Notes: generated from the letters alone by a model not told the origin. DNA of 64,000 nucleotides from Tissierellia bacterium (GCA_012838225.1 DUPT01000021.1:1-64000); one strand, 5' to 3'; positions 25,413-35,866 are shown, numbered from the stretch's first letter. Made by a program: numbers and translations.

Positions 25413-26062
25413 TGGTGGCCCTCCTTATCGGCTCCACTTCGGTGGCGAAATACCCAGAAGCCGTCTCGCTCATCCTTATTCCAGGGACAATCGACAAACA
25501 GCCACTCTTCAAACAGGCTGCAGTGCTGGAGGCTCTGAAAGTAGCCAAAGGACGGGTAGTAGAGGATGATATCGACGGTTCTGTCCCATTGGTCGATCGA
25601 TCGGACGATCTGATCGAGCACCTCGCGAAAGATCCAATCGGAGAAGGGATGGAACAGGTAGAAGGTGTTGGCTTTTTCAGGCGGCAGATAGTCTTCGGCC
25701 TTGGTGCCAAGAAACGAGATATCGATCCGATCGGCCGGCAGCTGCTTTGTTTGAGCATAGCTCATCAGATTTTCCCAGGCCTGTTGGACGCGGTCGGGAT
25801 CGACCTCGATCCCCAGTCCCGGCAGCTCCAATCGGTGGTTTAGATAGAGATTGATCCGGCCGAGGCCGCTGCCATAGTCGACCAAAAAGGCATTCTCAAG
25901 CGGTCGATAGTGTTCGATCAAACGGTCCAGGGCGATATAGGGTGTCGGTTCACTTCGGTGATAATCGATCATGGACTGATCCCATTCATCGATCCGGCTG
26001 GTATGGATGCCGAGTGAGAGATCGATCCGTCGTTCGGTGTCATTGATTGCGGCGTAGGGCAT
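25409..26062 (-). CDS. SAM-dependent methyltransferase (class I)
   Basis: 217 residues. Motif I is LVDYGSGLGRINLYL near residue 65, followed by an acidic residue at strand 2 (GIEVDPDRV), a Rossmann methyltransferase pattern; the segment TFYLFHPFSDWIF takes the place of motif IV. Substrate unknown. ATG at 26060-26062 has AAGGAGG upstream and a sigma-A promoter. It is translationally coupled to the broken GNAT gene downstream, so the pair may once have acted as a modification unit; this is inference. Confidence 0.75.
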   Translation of the reverse strand: MPYAAINDTERRIDLSLGIHTSRIDEWDQSMIDYHRSEPTPYIALDRLIEHYRPLENAFLVDYGSGLGRINLYLNHRLELPGLGIEVDPDRVQQAWENLMSYAQTKQLPADRIDISFLGTKAEDYLPPEKANTFYLFHPFSDWIFREVLDQIVRSIDQWDRTVDIILYYPSFGYFQSLQHCSLFEEWLFVDCPWNKDERDGFWVFRHRSGADKEGHQ

Positions 26063-26081
26063 GGTGCCTCCTTCTGGTCTG

Positions 26082-26110
26082 ATTATAGCTTAAATCGTTT
26101 GATCGTCGAA
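26082..26110 (-). promoter_or_regulatory. Promoter of the methyltransferase gene
   Basis: Minus-strand TTCGAC (26105-26110), 17-base spacer, TATAAT (26082-26087). Confidence 0.65.
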
Positions 26111-26179
26111 CGAGTGGCGTGATTATTTGGCCAAAGACGGACATTTTTAGGGAGGATCGGCCGGAATCCAAGCGGTTAG

Positions 26180-26188
26180 TGCTATAAT
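26180..26188 (+). promoter_or_regulatory. Extended -10 promoter of purR
   Basis: TGCTATAAT, an extended -10 (TGn TATAAT), 28 bases before the purR start; no clear -35. Confidence 0.6.
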
Positions 26189-26216
26189 GTGAATAAATCC
26201 AACCAAGGGTGGTGTG

Positions 26217-27038
26217 ATGAAGCGTAGTGAGCGGATTGCCTTTTTAACCAAGACATTGATCGATTGTCCCAACCGCGTGTTCAGTCTGAGAGTTTTCTCC
26301 GAACTGACCGGGGCGTCCAAGACCAGCCTGTCAGAGGATATCGATATCCTCAAGCGCACCTTTCACAAGCATCAGCTCGGTGTCATCGAGACGATCGTCG
26401 GAGCCGGCGGCGGGGTCCGGTATAAGCCGAAGCCCTCACCGAGTGAGCTTGAGTCGGCCCTAAGGGCGTTACTCGAAGAGATGCAGGAGCCGTCTCGGCT
26501 GATCCTAAGTGATTTCATCTACTATGGTGATATCCTGTTCAACCCGGCGTCGCTGCGAGATATCGCTCTAGCCATGATCGTGCTGTTTTCCGAAGAGACG
26601 ATCGATGGGGTGCTGACGATCGAGACCAAGGGCGTTCCTCTGGCGATGGAGGTGGCCCGGCTGCTCGGGGTGCGGGCGATCGTAGCCCGTAAGACCAATC
26701 GCGCCAGTGAGGGGGTGGCCCTAAGCGTCCACTATAAGAGCTTTTCTCATAACACCATCCAGAGCATGCATCTGACCAAGGGAGCCATCGAGCAAGACGC
26801 CCGGATCTTGATCATCGATGACTTCATGAAAGCCGGTGGCACGATCGCCGGTCTCAAGAGTCTGATTGCAGAAAATGAAGCGCACTGTGTGGGCAGTTGC
26901 GTTTTCATGCAGGAATTATCCCGACCCGTATCGTTTGAGAATCATCACTATCTGTTCGAGCTACGCCGAAAGGAGCAAGCACTGAAGGTAGCATTATCCC
27001 CCGAATTATCACGCCTGATCGAGCAGAATGAAAGTTAG
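26217..27038 (+). CDS. purR: Pur operon repressor (Bacillus type)
   Basis: 273 residues: N-terminal winged helix (RIAFLTKTLIDCPNRVFSLRVF then TGASKTSLSEDIDILKRTF) and a C-terminal phosphoribosyltransferase-like domain with the PRPP loop ILIIDDFMKAGGT near residue 200. In B. subtilis PurR represses purine synthesis genes and is released by PRPP. ATG at 26217 with GGGTGG upstream. First gene of a conserved neighbourhood that continues with spoVG and glmU. Confidence 0.95.
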   Translation: MKRSERIAFLTKTLIDCPNRVFSLRVFSELTGASKTSLSEDIDILKRTFHKHQLGVIETIVGAGGGVRYKPKPSPSELESALRALLEEMQEPSRLILSDFIYYGDILFNPASLRDIALAMIVLFSEETIDGVLTIETKGVPLAMEVARLLGVRAIVARKTNRASEGVALSVHYKSFSHNTIQSMHLTKGAIEQDARILIIDDFMKAGGTIAGLKSLIAENEAHCVGSCVFMQELSRPVSFENHHYLFELRRKEQALKVALSPELSRLIEQNES

Positions 27039-27053
27039 GTCGGTCTGACTTTC
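27030..27053 (+). terminator. Putative terminator of purR
   Basis: Imperfect stem GAAAGTTAG / CTGACTTTC, loop GTCGGT, overlapping the purR stop; T run is poor (GAATTTCTC). Confidence 0.45.
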
Positions 27054-27093
27054 GAATTTCTCATCAGAAACTATGTTACAGCGGTGGAAAAGG

Positions 27094-27122
27094 TTGAATT
27101 ATCCGCCCCGATATATTACAAT
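27094..27122 (+). promoter_or_regulatory. Promoter of spoVG
   Basis: TTGAAT (27094-27099), 17-base spacer, TACAAT (27117-27122), about 33 bases before the spoVG start. Confidence 0.75.
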
Positions 27123-27155
27123 ATTATAAAAGATATAGATTGGCAGGTGAATCTA

Positions 27156-27488
27156 ATGAATATTACCGACGTACGTGTCAGAAAAATCAACACCGAAGGT
27201 AAGATGAAAGCCGTCGTCTCCATCACGATCGATGAATGTTTTGTCGTCCACGACATCAAGATCATCGAAGGAAATAACGGTCGTTTCATCGCCATGCCCA
27301 GCCGAAAGGTCGGTGAAGGTGATTTTCGAGACATTGCCCACCCGATCCAATCTGAGACTCGTCAACAATTACAAGACATTATATTTGAGGCCTACGAAGA
27401 GAGTTTAAGAGAAGATCAGCCGGAAGTCATTGTCGAGGCGGATGAAGAGATCTGCGAAGATGATGACGATGATGACGATGAAGAATAG
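27156..27488 (+). CDS. spoVG: SpoVG-family regulatory protein
   Basis: 110 residues. N-terminal [26 protein letters not shown] and the RNA/DNA-binding helix [23 protein letters not shown] are canonical SpoVG. The family binds nucleic acids and tunes gene expression in many Bacillota, including non-spore-formers. The C-terminus is very acidic (a run of Asp after EEICE). ATG at 27156 has AGGTGA upstream; the ORF's earlier start at 27084 runs through the promoter. Position between purR and glmU matches Bacillus order. Confidence 0.95.
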   Translation: MNITDVRVRKINTEGKMKAVVSITIDECFVVHDIKIIEGNNGRFIAMPSRKVGEGDFRDIAHPIQSETRQQLQDIIFEAYEESLREDQPEVIVEADEEICEDDDDDDDEE

Positions 27489-27505
27489 ACACCGTGATGA
27501 CGGGA

Positions 27506-27532
27506 CGGATTGCTTTAGGCAGTCCGTTCTTT
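27506..27532 (+). terminator. Terminator of spoVG
   Basis: Stem ACGGATTGC / GCAGTCCGT (one T-G pair), loop TTTAG, followed by TCTTTTCGTTT. Confidence 0.75.
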
Positions 27533-27618
27533 TCGTTTAAGGCGAAGGCGGTCTCTGGGATCAGTTAGGTTGTGGTGGGAACGGGTAGAAGACAGGTAGT
27601 AAAAAGAAGGAGGCCTGT

Positions 27619-28008
27619 ATGGACCTGATATATCAAAAACCGACCGATCTGAGCCACGAAGAAGCGATCGAGCGCGTTAAGCAAGAATTGAAAGCCAGAA
27701 GCTTTGGCGTATTGTGGGAATTCGACATGACCAAGAAGCTGGCCGAGCACGATTTGGACCTGGGGGCGAAGTTTGTCGTCTTGGAGGTGTGTAATCCGCA
27801 AAAAGCCCATCAGGTGCTGTCAAAGGATATCGCCGTGGGCTACTTTCTGCCCTGTAAGATGGCGGTCTATGAAAAAGACGGCCAAGTCTTTGTCGGCACC
27901 ATCAAACCGTCCTTTCTCATGGGCCAGCTCCCCGGACTCGATATGCCTGAGATCGCGGCCGAGGTCGAGGAGATCCTTCAGGCGACGGTCGATGCCCTGG
28001 CCGGTTGA
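27619..28008 (+). CDS. DUF302-family protein
   Basis: 129-residue cytosolic protein matching DUF302: SHEEAIERVKQELKARSFGVLWEFDM, then a middle segment with the conserved cysteine-containing LEVCNPQKAH and GYFLPCKMAVYE. The function of the family is unknown; related folds bind small ligands or heme-like groups, which is not established here. ATG has AGGAGG upstream. Inserted in the purR-glmU neighbourhood with its own terminator, so likely a separate transcript. Confidence 0.85.
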   Translation: MDLIYQKPTDLSHEEAIERVKQELKARSFGVLWEFDMTKKLAEHDLDLGAKFVVLEVCNPQKAHQVLSKDIAVGYFLPCKMAVYEKDGQVFVGTIKPSFLMGQLPGLDMPEIAAEVEEILQATVDALAG

Positions 28009-28028
28009 AGCCGCCTGACGAAAAGCTT

Positions 28029-28057
28029 TTGAGCCGATCCTCGGCTCAATTCTTTTG
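28029..28057 (+). terminator. Terminator of the DUF302 gene
   Basis: Stem TTGAGCCGA / TCGGCTCAA, loop TCC, then TTCTTTTG. Confidence 0.8.
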
Positions 28058-28093
28058 TCGATTTCTTAATCCGGCTCAAGCCAGGCCATGGTG

Positions 28094-28099
28094 TATAAT
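28094..28099 (+). promoter_or_regulatory. Candidate -10 element of glmU
   Basis: Perfect TATAAT 17 bases before the glmU start, just after a terminator; -35 unclear. Confidence 0.5.
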
Positions 28100-28115
28100 A
28101 CTGGGTGGAGGAAGT

Positions 28116-29486
28116 ATGAAACGAAATGTAATGATCCTTGCCGCCGGCAAGAGTAAGCGTATGAAATCAAAGACCGGGAAGTTTCTTCATCCGGTCCTGG
28201 GTAAGCCGATCATCCGCTATGTGGTGGAGATGAGTGAGCTGCTCGGCAGCGAGAAAACAGTCGTTATCGTAAACAATGAATCGGAGCCGGTCAAGCAAGC
28301 CCTCCGGGATAAAGAGTTGGTCTATGCCCTCCAGGATCCTCAGCTGGGGACCGGTCACGCCGTGATGTGTGGGGTCGATCAGCTCGAGGGCGGCTCGACG
28401 CTCATTCTACTGGGCGATGCCCCCTGTATCCGCGAGGAGAGCCTGCTCGATCTGTTTGAAGCCCATGAAAAGGCCGAGGCCGATCTGACGGTGCTTAGCG
28501 TCAATCACTCGAATCCGTTCAACTACGGCCGGATCCTGCGTGAGGGTGAGCGGGTCATCGGTATCCGTGAACACCGCGACTGTACGCCGGAGGAGCTTTT
28601 GATCTCTGAGATCAATTCGGGCGTCTTCTTGCTCAACACCGATCGTTTAAAAGAATACCTGCCCAAATTGTCGAATGACAATGCCCAAGGCGAGTACTAT
28701 ATCACCGACCTGTTGGAGCTGATGAGTGCCGACGGTCTAAAGGTCAGAGCGCATCTCATCAGCGATGAGACGGAGCTGATCGGGATCAATAACCGGTCTC
28801 AGCTGTGGGATGTGACCCAGGTGATGCAGCGGCGGATCAATCAGAAATGGCTGGTCGAAGGGGTGACGATGATCAGCCCCGATACCATCTTTATCGATGC
28901 CGATGTGACGCTGAGTCCGGATGTGACGATCTATCCCGGGACGCACCTGCGCGGAAAGACCAAGGTGGCTGAAGACGTCGTACTGGGGCCAAATGCCATC
29001 GTCAGCGACTGCACGATCGGGCGAGGCTCGACCATCGAGAACTCGACCGTAAAGGAAAGCACCATCGGCGACTACACCAATGTCGGTCCCTATGCCTATA
29101 TGCGCCCGGGCTCGGTGGTGGGCGATCACGTCAAGGTGGGCGACTTTGTCGAGCTGAAGAATGTCACCATCGGCAATCATACCAAGATATCTCACCTAAG
29201 CTATGTCGGTGATGGGGAGGTAGGCGATAATGTCAATATCGGCTGCGGCGTCGTCTTTGTCAATTATGATGGTCAAAGGAAGCACCACACCAAGGTCGAG
29301 GATAACGCCTTTATCGGCTGTAATGCCAACCTGGTCGCGCCGGTGAGCGTCGGGCGAGGGGCCTATGTGGCGGCCGGAACGACGGTGACACGTGAGGTGC
29401 CGGCGGATGCCTTGGCGGTCGGCCGGGTCCGTCAGGAGAATAAGCCCGGCTGGGCCAAAGGAAAGAACAAGGCAGCCAAAGAGTGA
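28116..29486 (+). CDS. glmU: Bifunctional GlmU: glucosamine-1-P acetyltransferase / UDP-GlcNAc pyrophosphorylase
   Basis: 456 residues, the family's usual length. N-terminal uridyltransferase with LAAGKSKRMKSK and GDAPCIRE; C-terminal left-handed beta-helix acetyltransferase with hexapeptide repeats and the catalytic region YVGDGEVGDNVNIGCG followed by NYDGQRKHHT. It makes UDP-GlcNAc for peptidoglycan and other cell-wall polymers. The N-terminal loop reads SKRMKSKTGKFLHP instead of the common GTRMKSxLPKVLH, with the key Arg and Lys kept. ATG at 28116 has GGAGGA upstream. The end overlaps pth by 4 bases (GTGA). Confidence 0.96.
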   Translation: MKRNVMILAAGKSKRMKSKTGKFLHPVLGKPIIRYVVEMSELLGSEKTVVIVNNESEPVKQALRDKELVYALQDPQLGTGHAVMCGVDQLEGGSTLILLGDAPCIREESLLDLFEAHEKAEADLTVLSVNHSNPFNYGRILREGERVIGIREHRDCTPEELLISEINSGVFLLNTDRLKEYLPKLSNDNAQGEYYITDLLELMSADGLKVRAHLISDETELIGINNRSQLWDVTQVMQRRINQKWLVEGVTMISPDTIFIDADVTLSPDVTIYPGTHLRGKTKVAEDVVLGPNAIVSDCTIGRGSTIENSTVKESTIGDYTNVGPYAYMRPGSVVGDHVKVGDFVELKNVTIGNHTKISHLSYVGDGEVGDNVNIGCGVVFVNYDGQRKHHTKVEDNAFIGCNANLVAPVSVGRGAYVAAGTTVTREVPADALAVGRVRQENKPGWAKGKNKAAKE

Positions 29487-30043
29487 AGATGATCGTGGGA
29501 CTGGGCAATCCCGGCAAGAAATATGCCCGCTCAAAACACAATATCGGCTGGATGGTGCTCGATCGACTGATGAAGGACCATTCGGTCAGTCCCGCTCGGC
29601 TCAAGTTCGAGGCCCTCTTTGGCGAGGCCAGGATCAAGGGTGAGCGGGTGATGATCGTCAAGCCCATGACCTATATGAACCACAGCGGCCGGGCCATCCG
29701 GGCACTGGCCGATTATTTCGATATCCCTCACGGTGATATCTTCGTCATCGTCGATGATATCGATCTGTCGTTTGGACAGCTTCGGATCCGTAAGAGCGGC
29801 GGCCCGGGAACGCATAACGGTATGCGCTCGATCGTCGATCACCTTAGGGGCGAGGACTTTCCACGTCTTCGGATCGGGATCAGTGATGATCATCCCCGGG
29901 GAGATCTGGCCGGCTTTGTGCTGGGAGATTTTCCCAAAGCCCTCCAGCCGGAGCTCGATGAGCTATTGGATCGGGCGGCCGGGGCGGTCGAAGACTATCT
30001 GGCCCGGGGGATCGAGTACAGTATGAATCGGAACAATGGTTGA
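29483..30043 (+). CDS. pth: Peptidyl-tRNA hydrolase
   Basis: 186 residues. Canonical features: VGLGNPGKKYARSKHNIGWMVLD with the catalytic His in KHNIG, KPMTYMNHSG, VDDIDLSFGQLRIRKSGGPGTHNGMRSI. It frees tRNA from stalled peptidyl-tRNA. GTG start at 29483 overlaps the glmU stop (GTGA), giving MKMIVGLGNPG as in relatives. Overlaps mfd at its end. Confidence 0.97.
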   Translation: MKMIVGLGNPGKKYARSKHNIGWMVLDRLMKDHSVSPARLKFEALFGEARIKGERVMIVKPMTYMNHSGRAIRALADYFDIPHGDIFVIVDDIDLSFGQLRIRKSGGPGTHNGMRSIVDHLRGEDFPRLRIGISDDHPRGDLAGFVLGDFPKALQPELDELLDRAAGAVEDYLARGIEYSMNRNNG

Positions 30044-33000
30044 TGGATTTTTTTAAGCTCTACCACTGGACAAAGCCACAACTGGATAAGCGTTTGGTGT
30101 TTGATGGTCTCAGTGAATCGGTCGATTCACTGATTTTTCATGCCCTAAAGCCGGCCGGGCCATCGCTGATCATCACCCCCGATATGATGATGGCCGAGCG
30201 GGTCGGAGCCGATCTGAGTGCCTTGGGGCTCGAGGTATCAGTCCTTCAGCCGAAGGAGCTCTTGACCCACCGGATCTATGCTCAGTCGAAGGAAGCTCTG
30301 ATGAGTCGCTCGCTTCAGCTCCAGGAGATGCTGACGCCTGATTTTTCCAAGGTCGTCATCACCCCGATCAAGGGTGCCGCCCAGCGGCTGGTATCGGCTC
30401 AGGCCATGCGAGAAGCCAGGATCACCATACGCCTAGGTCAATTGATCGATCTCGATCAGCTGCTCTATCGGTTGGATCAGTTGGGCTATACCAGAGAGGT
30501 ATTGGTCGAGAACCGGGGCGAGTTCTCGCGCCGAGGCGATATCATTGACATCTTCTCGATCGAGTCTGAGCATCCGGTCCGCTTGGAGCTGTTTGGCGAT
30601 GAGGTCGATTCGATCCGATCCTTTCACGAAACCTCTCAAAAGAGTCTCGAAAACTTGGACAGCTTCTCGTTTGGTCCGGTGGTCGAAGCCTTCAGTAATG
30701 ATGTCATTGAGCAGGCCCTGGCCAAGGTGGTGCCGGAGGATATCCGCTGGCGCGAGGAGTTCGGGCTGGAGCGAGATCGGTATTATCATCTGATCGATCA
30801 GACCTCGACGCTGTTTGATTATGCCGACTTCGGACTGGTCGGGATCCTTCAAGAAGAGGCGGTGTTCAAGCGGCTCGATCAGCTGATCGAGGACTATCAG
30901 CTGCGGCTGAGTGAAGCGCTTGAGCGCGAGGAGGCCTTGCCGGGAGAAGTCGACAATCTCCTAACGGAGCGATCAGTCCGGGCGGAGCTGGCCAAAAAGC
31001 CCCAGCTCTCACTCAATCAGTTCCATATCTTTGATGAGACGGTCCATCGGCTCCATACCGCCCGACAGCCTGAGTATCAATCGAATCTGGCGCTCCTATC
31101 GCAGGACCTGTTACGCCTTCAAACGGCCGGCTACCGACAGATCATTTTGACTCAGGAGCGGTCAGAGCTCGTTCGGATGCATCTGGCGAGTGAAGGCATC
31201 AGCTACCGCCAGCTGTCGGTCGGCGAAGACGTCTTACCGGGTGAGATCGGGCTGTTTGCCTCAGGCATCAAAAGCGGCTTTGTCGATGATGATGCGCTGG
31301 TGTCGGTCTATACCGAGAGCGATATCTTCGGCACGACCAAGAAGAAGCGGCGCAAGAGCTTTGGCGACAAATCCCAGCGTATCCGCGACTACTTTGATCT
31401 CAAGCCCGGTGATTATGTCGTCCACCTCCATCACGGCATCGGACGCTACAGCGGTCTGGTAAAAAAAGATATCGAAGGGGTGCGCCGCGACTATCTGAAG
31501 CTGGAGTATGCCGGCGGCGATAAGCTGTTTATTCCGACCCATCAGGTCGATCTGATCCAGCGCTATATCGGGGGCGATCTGGCCTCAGTCCGGCCGACTC
31601 GGTTGGGGACGAACGAATGGAAGCGAAAGACCGAGCGGGCCAAGAAGAGCATTGAGGATCTGACGGAGGAGCTGTTGGCGCTCTATGCCGCCAGGGAACA
31701 GGCCGAGGGCTTTGCCTTTCAACCCGATACGGCCTGGCAGAGGCAGTTCGAGGCGGATTTTGCCTATGAAGAAACGCCTGATCAGCTGCGGTGTGTGGCG
31801 GAGATCAAGCGCGATATGGAAAGAAGCCGGCCGATGGATCGGCTGCTGTGTGGCGATGTCGGCTTCGGTAAGACGGAGGTGGCGCTTCGCGCCGTCTTTA
31901 AGGCGGTGATGGATTCGAAGCAGGCGGCCATCCTGGTGCCGACGACGATCCTGGCCGAGCAGCACTATAAGACGATGCTCGAGCGGTTTTCGCCCTATCC
32001 GATGAAGGTGGCGATGCTGTCTCGTCTGACCCGGCCTAAGGAGCGCACCCGGATCAAAAAGGAGCTGGCGCAGGGGACGATCGATATCGTGGTCGGCACC
32101 CATATGCTCCTAAGCGATAAGCTGCGCTTTCGTGATCTGGGCCTGTTGGTGGTCGATGAGGAGCAGCGCTTTGGCGTCAAGCATAAGGAGAAGATCCGGC
32201 AGCTAAAGGCTAATGTCGATACCCTGGCCATGTCGGCCACACCCATCCCACGGACACTCAACTACTCCTTAAGCGGCATCCGCGATATGAGTATCCTGCA
32301 GGATCCGCCGGAGGACCGTTATCCCATCCAGACCTATATCACGGCCTATGATGAAAGGCTCGTCCGGGAGGCCATCCTGCGAGAGGTCGAGCGAGGCGGT
32401 CAGGTCTACTATATCTATAACCGAGTCCATGATATGGAGCGGCGCTTCCATCAGCTGTCTCGGCTGTTGCCGGAGGTGTCGATCGTGGCGGCTCACGGTC
32501 AGATGGGCGAGAGACAATTGGAGGAGGCTATGATCGGCTTTGTCGATCAGGAGTACAGCGCGCTGCTCTCGACGACCATCGTTGAGACGGGCATGGATAT
32601 CTCGAATGTCAATACCATCATCATCGAGGATGCGCAAAACTTCGGTCTGTCTCAGCTCTATCAGCTGAGAGGGCGGGTCGGTCGGACCAATCGGTTGGCC
32701 TATGCCTACCTGTTCTATCCCAAGACGATGGAGCTGACGGAGCTGGCGCAGGACCGGTTAAAGACCATCAAGGAGTTCACCGACTTTGGCAGCGGCTTTC
32801 GGATCGCCATCCGAGATCTTGAGATCCGGGGCTCCGGCAATCTGCTGGGCGCTTCGCAAAGCGGCCATTTCGAAGAGGTCGGCTATGAGCTGTATATGCA
32901 GCTGCTCCAGGCGAAGATGGATGAGATCAGAGGCATCGAACAGCCTGAGGTGCCGGAGGTGGCGGTCGAGTTCAATCTCTCGGCCTACCTGCCCGATGGC

Positions 33001-33438
33001 TATATCCAGGACAGTGCGACCAAGATGGAGATCTACCGCAAGATCCGGGCGATCGATTCGGATGAGGATCGCTCGGAGATGATCGATGAGCTGATCGATC
33101 GCTTCGGGCTGATGCCGGGGCCGGTCGAGGCTTTGATCGATATCTCGTATCTGCGCTCCTTGGCCGAGAAGCTGCCGCTCAAAGAGATCACCGCCGGAGC
33201 GGAGCATTTGACGCTGTTCATCGATGAAGACAATCCGCCGCCGGCTCAGCTGTTTCAAGAAATCGCTCAGCATATGAAGCCGATCAGACTTCACCTGAGG
33301 CATAAGCCTCGGATGGAGATCGACTTCAAGTATAAGCCGATCGATCGGGACAAGGATCTGGCCCGCGTCATCCGGCTGCTGGAGCAAATGTTGCAACGCA
33401 AACAGGAATTGGCGTATAATGAACCTCTGGAGGAATAA
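30043..33438 (+). CDS. mfd: Transcription-repair coupling factor
   Basis: 1131 residues. Domains in order: UvrB-like N-terminus ([17 protein letters not shown]), RNA polymerase-interacting CarD-like domain ([21 protein letters not shown] at about 460), helicase motor with Walker [15 protein letters not shown] and box [16 protein letters not shown] segment, and C-terminal TRCF domain. It removes RNA polymerase stalled at DNA damage and recruits excision repair. ATG at 30043 shares its A with the pth stop (TGATG). Follows pth as in B. subtilis. The N-terminal part is somewhat shorter than the 1170-1180 residues usual in bacilli. Confidence 0.97.
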   Translation: MDFFKLYHWTKPQLDKRLVFDGLSESVDSLIFHALKPAGPSLIITPDMMMAERVGADLSALGLEVSVLQPKELLTHRIYAQSKEALMSRSLQLQEMLTPDFSKVVITPIKGAAQRLVSAQAMREARITIRLGQLIDLDQLLYRLDQLGYTREVLVENRGEFSRRGDIIDIFSIESEHPVRLELFGDEVDSIRSFHETSQKSLENLDSFSFGPVVEAFSNDVIEQALAKVVPEDIRWREEFGLERDRYYHLIDQTSTLFDYADFGLVGILQEEAVFKRLDQLIEDYQLRLSEALEREEALPGEVDNLLTERSVRAELAKKPQLSLNQFHIFDETVHRLHTARQPEYQSNLALLSQDLLRLQTAGYRQIILTQERSELVRMHLASEGISYRQLSVGEDVLPGEIGLFASGIKSGFVDDDALVSVYTESDIFGTTKKKRRKSFGDKSQRIRDYFDLKPGDYVVHLHHGIGRYSGLVKKDIEGVRRDYLKLEYAGGDKLFIPTHQVDLIQRYIGGDLASVRPTRLGTNEWKRKTERAKKSIEDLTEELLALYAAREQAEGFAFQPDTAWQRQFEADFAYEETPDQLRCVAEIKRDMERSRPMDRLLCGDVGFGKTEVALRAVFKAVMDSKQAAILVPTTILAEQHYKTMLERFSPYPMKVAMLSRLTRPKERTRIKKELAQGTIDIVVGTHMLLSDKLRFRDLGLLVVDEEQRFGVKHKEKIRQLKANVDTLAMSATPIPRTLNYSLSGIRDMSILQDPPEDRYPIQTYITAYDERLVREAILREVERGGQVYYIYNRVHDMERRFHQLSRLLPEVSIVAAHGQMGERQLEEAMIGFVDQEYSALLSTTIVETGMDISNVNTIIIEDAQNFGLSQLYQLRGRVGRTNRLAYAYLFYPKTMELTELAQDRLKTIKEFTDFGSGFRIAIRDLEIRGSGNLLGASQSGHFEEVGYELYMQLLQAKMDEIRGIEQPEVPEVAVEFNLSAYLPDGYIQDSATKMEIYRKIRAIDSDEDRSEMIDELIDRFGLMPGPVEALIDISYLRSLAEKLPLKEITAGAEHLTLFIDEDNPPPAQLFQEIAQHMKPIRLHLRHKPRMEIDFKYKPIDRDKDLARVIRLLEQMLQRKQELAYNEPLEE

Positions 33439-33439
33439 A

Positions 33440-34408
33440 ATGAAAAAACTACTGATCGGACTGCTGATCGGACTGATGCTGTTCAGTCTGGCCTGTGCCA
33501 GTCCTACCACGACCGATGCTGATGCCGTTGCGACCATCGATGGCGAGGCCATTACCAAGACTGATTTTGATCGCAATCTGGCGATCCTGAAATACAATTT
33601 CATCGCCCGCTACGGACCGGATTATTTTGATCAGGTGCCTGAGGAGGAGATGGATGAGATGCGCCAAAATCTGCTCGATGATATGATCAATGAGCATTTT
33701 GTGCTGCGAGAAGCGACCAAGGAGGGCGTCGCCCCGGATGAGGCCGAGGTCAAGACCTACTTTGACCAGTATATGGAGGCTAATTTCGGGACCGAGGAGG
33801 CCCCGACCGAGCATGGCCCCGAGATCCGTCAATTCCTTGATGAGAATGATATCGACGATGATTTCTTGTATCAGATGATCAAACGTGATTTTACGATGCG
33901 AGAATATATCATGAGCATCCAGAACAAGTATATGGATGAAGCGGCGCAGGCTGAGCTGTTTGAGACGATGGTAGCCCAGGTGAAGGCCTCACATATCCTA
34001 TTGCCGCATGAACAAAAGGATCAGATCGATGAGCTGTATCAGACGCTTCAGGAAGATCCGGGACAGTTTGCGGAGCTGGCTAAGGAGTATTCGCAGGATG
34101 GCAGTGCTCAAAACGGTGGGGATCTGGGTTATTTTGTCCGGACGGAAATGGTGCCTGAGTTCAATGATGCCGCCTTCTCGGCCGAGGTCGGCCGGGTGAC
34201 AGAGCCGATCCGATCGGATTTTGGCTATCATCTGATCCTGGTCGAGCAGCAGCGCTTCCTGGCCGATATGGAGGCCGGTGACGAAGAGCCGGCCACGATC
34301 GATCTGGCCCGAAACGGGATCCTGCAGGACACCGTGCGGTTGGAGTATTTTGATCGATTGGATCAATGGAAAGAGGCCGCCAAGATCGAAACCTTCGAAC
34401 TGAAGTAG
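33440..34408 (+). CDS. PrsA/SurA-like foldase lipoprotein (parvulin PPIase)
   Basis: 322 residues. Signal peptide [21 protein letters not shown] with a lipobox-like C near residue 19 (imperfect), a SurA-N-like helical region with [15 protein letters not shown], then a parvulin domain ([15 protein letters not shown] ... [23 protein letters not shown] ... GYHLILVEQ). Acts outside the membrane to help fold exported proteins by prolyl isomerisation. ATG at 33440 with GGAGG upstream, two bases after the mfd stop. It takes the place of spoVT seen at this position in B. subtilis. Confidence 0.9.
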   Translation: MKKLLIGLLIGLMLFSLACASPTTTDADAVATIDGEAITKTDFDRNLAILKYNFIARYGPDYFDQVPEEEMDEMRQNLLDDMINEHFVLREATKEGVAPDEAEVKTYFDQYMEANFGTEEAPTEHGPEIRQFLDENDIDDDFLYQMIKRDFTMREYIMSIQNKYMDEAAQAELFETMVAQVKASHILLPHEQKDQIDELYQTLQEDPGQFAELAKEYSQDGSAQNGGDLGYFVRTEMVPEFNDAAFSAEVGRVTEPIRSDFGYHLILVEQQRFLADMEAGDEEPATIDLARNGILQDTVRLEYFDRLDQWKEAAKIETFELK

Positions 34409-34415
34409 GCTTAAG

Positions 34416-35660
34416 ATGTTGACCATCGTTGGGCTGGGCCCGGGCAGCCGGTCCTATCTATCCCGGGAAGCCTATGACGCGTTGAAACAAGCTGACAAAG
34501 TCTATGTCCGCACGGCCTGGCATCCGGTGCTCGAGGAGCTCGATATCGAGTTTGAGAGCTTTGATGAGGCGTATGAGCGAGCGGCGGATTTTCCGACGCT
34601 CTACCGAGAGATCGCCCAACAAGTCTTTGAGGCAGCCAAGACCGACGAGGTCGTCTTTGCCGTGCCGGGCAGTCCCTTTCAAGCCGAGGAGACGGTCAAG
34701 CTGCTCCTAAGCCTGGGCGAGGCTACGATCATCCCCGGGGTCAGTTTTGTCGAGCCGGTGCTCCAAGCCCTGCGCTATGATGTGACCGATGGACTGATGA
34801 TCCTCGATGGTCTGAGTGAATTTCGACTGCCGGCCGATCAGTCGGCGCTTTTGCTTCAGGTCTATTCGCCGGCGGTGGCATCGGAGGTCAAGCTCAAGCT
34901 CATGGCAACCCTTCCCGATGAGCGTGAGGTGGTGATCGTTAAATCAGCCGGCATCCCCGATCGGGAGGAGCTGATCCGTTTGCCGCTTTATCAGCTCGAT
35001 CAGGGGCCGCATTTCGATCACTTGACTTCGCTGTTTGTTCCGGCCGGAGAGGCCAGGCACCGGACCCTGGAGGAGCTGGTAGCGGTGACGGCCAGGTTGC
35101 GCGGCCCCGGCGGTTGTGCCTGGGACAGTGAGCAGACCCATCAGAGCCTCAAGCGCTACCTGATCGAGGAGAGCTATGAGGTGCTTGAAGCGATCGATCG
35201 CGAGGATTTCGATATGCTCGAGGATGAGTTGGGCGATCTGTTGTTTCAGGCCATCTTTCATGCTCAGATCGCCAGCGAGATGGGCTATTTTGATATCTAT
35301 GATGTCATTCAAGGCATCACCGACAAGCTGATCCGGCGCCACTCGCATGTCTTTTCGGACGATCAGGCCAGCACCGCCCAAGAGGTGGTTGAGATCTGGG
35401 AAAAGAACAAGGCCGCCGAACGATCGACCGAAGATCGCTTGAGGTCGATCCCACGCATCAGCCCGTTGCACTATGGGATGAAGGTCATGAAGCTGCTGGC
35501 GCCGGCAGGATCGGACGATCTATCCGAGCTAACTGATAACGAACTGCTCGAGCAACTGTTAAAGCTTGTAAAGCAAGCTTCGCAGCGTGATCTGGCGCTT
35601 GATCTGCTCCTGAGTGAAAGACTCGATCAACTGATCCAGGAGCATCTAACGACCGAATAG
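34416..35660 (+). CDS. mazG: MazG-family protein with N-terminal tetrapyrrole-methylase-like domain (YabN type)
   Basis: 414 residues. N-terminal SAM-methylase-like domain (MLTIVGLGPGSRSYLSREAYDAL, PGSPF) and a MazG nucleotide pyrophosphohydrolase domain (LRGPGGCAWDSEQTHQSLKRYLIEE, EDELGDLLFQAIFHA with the metal-binding EExxE/ExxD pattern). B. subtilis YabN (about 490 residues) has a second MazG repeat; here only a remnant remains (the segment after RRHSHVF). Likely hydrolyses non-canonical or toxic NTPs. Start ATG lies 7 bases after the foldase gene. Confidence 0.9.
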   Translation: MLTIVGLGPGSRSYLSREAYDALKQADKVYVRTAWHPVLEELDIEFESFDEAYERAADFPTLYREIAQQVFEAAKTDEVVFAVPGSPFQAEETVKLLLSLGEATIIPGVSFVEPVLQALRYDVTDGLMILDGLSEFRLPADQSALLLQVYSPAVASEVKLKLMATLPDEREVVIVKSAGIPDREELIRLPLYQLDQGPHFDHLTSLFVPAGEARHRTLEELVAVTARLRGPGGCAWDSEQTHQSLKRYLIEESYEVLEAIDREDFDMLEDELGDLLFQAIFHAQIASEMGYFDIYDVIQGITDKLIRRHSHVFSDDQASTAQEVVEIWEKNKAAERSTEDRLRSIPRISPLHYGMKVMKLLAPAGSDDLSELTDNELLEQLLKLVKQASQRDLALDLLLSERLDQLIQEHLTTE

Positions 35661-35670
35661 ATACCCGAAG

Positions 35671-35700
35671 CATCAGTCCCTGGTGGACTGGTGTTTTCTT
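35671..35700 (+). terminator. Terminator of the glmU-mazG operon
   Basis: Stem CATCAGTCC / GGACTGGTG, loop CTGGT, then TTTTCTTTATG. Confidence 0.8.
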
Positions 35701-35769
35701 TATGTGGGGGGTATGTAGAACATAGCAGTCATGAGAGCGGCACGCTCCCGGGAAAGCAAGGACTGTGGG

Positions 35770-35829
35770 AGAATTAATAGCCAAATACGTCCGGTTTTTC
35801 GTTACAGTTCTCTTTAAAAAAAAGGCCAT
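35770..35829 (-). pseudogene. IS1634-like transposase N-terminal remnant
   Basis: From the ATG at 35827-35829 (GAGGAGG upstream) the frame reads MAFFLKRTVTKNRTYLAI, matching my recollection of the start of IS1634/IS4-group transposases (MAFFLKKT...KKGTYLxIY). After about 18 codons the similarity stops and the frame (which stays open to 35485) runs antisense through mazG, so it is not a real product. A truncated element remains here with its own promoter. The family name is from memory and needs a search. Confidence 0.5.
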
Positions 35830-35866
35830 CCGATCCTCCTCATATATAGCACCACTAACACCATTT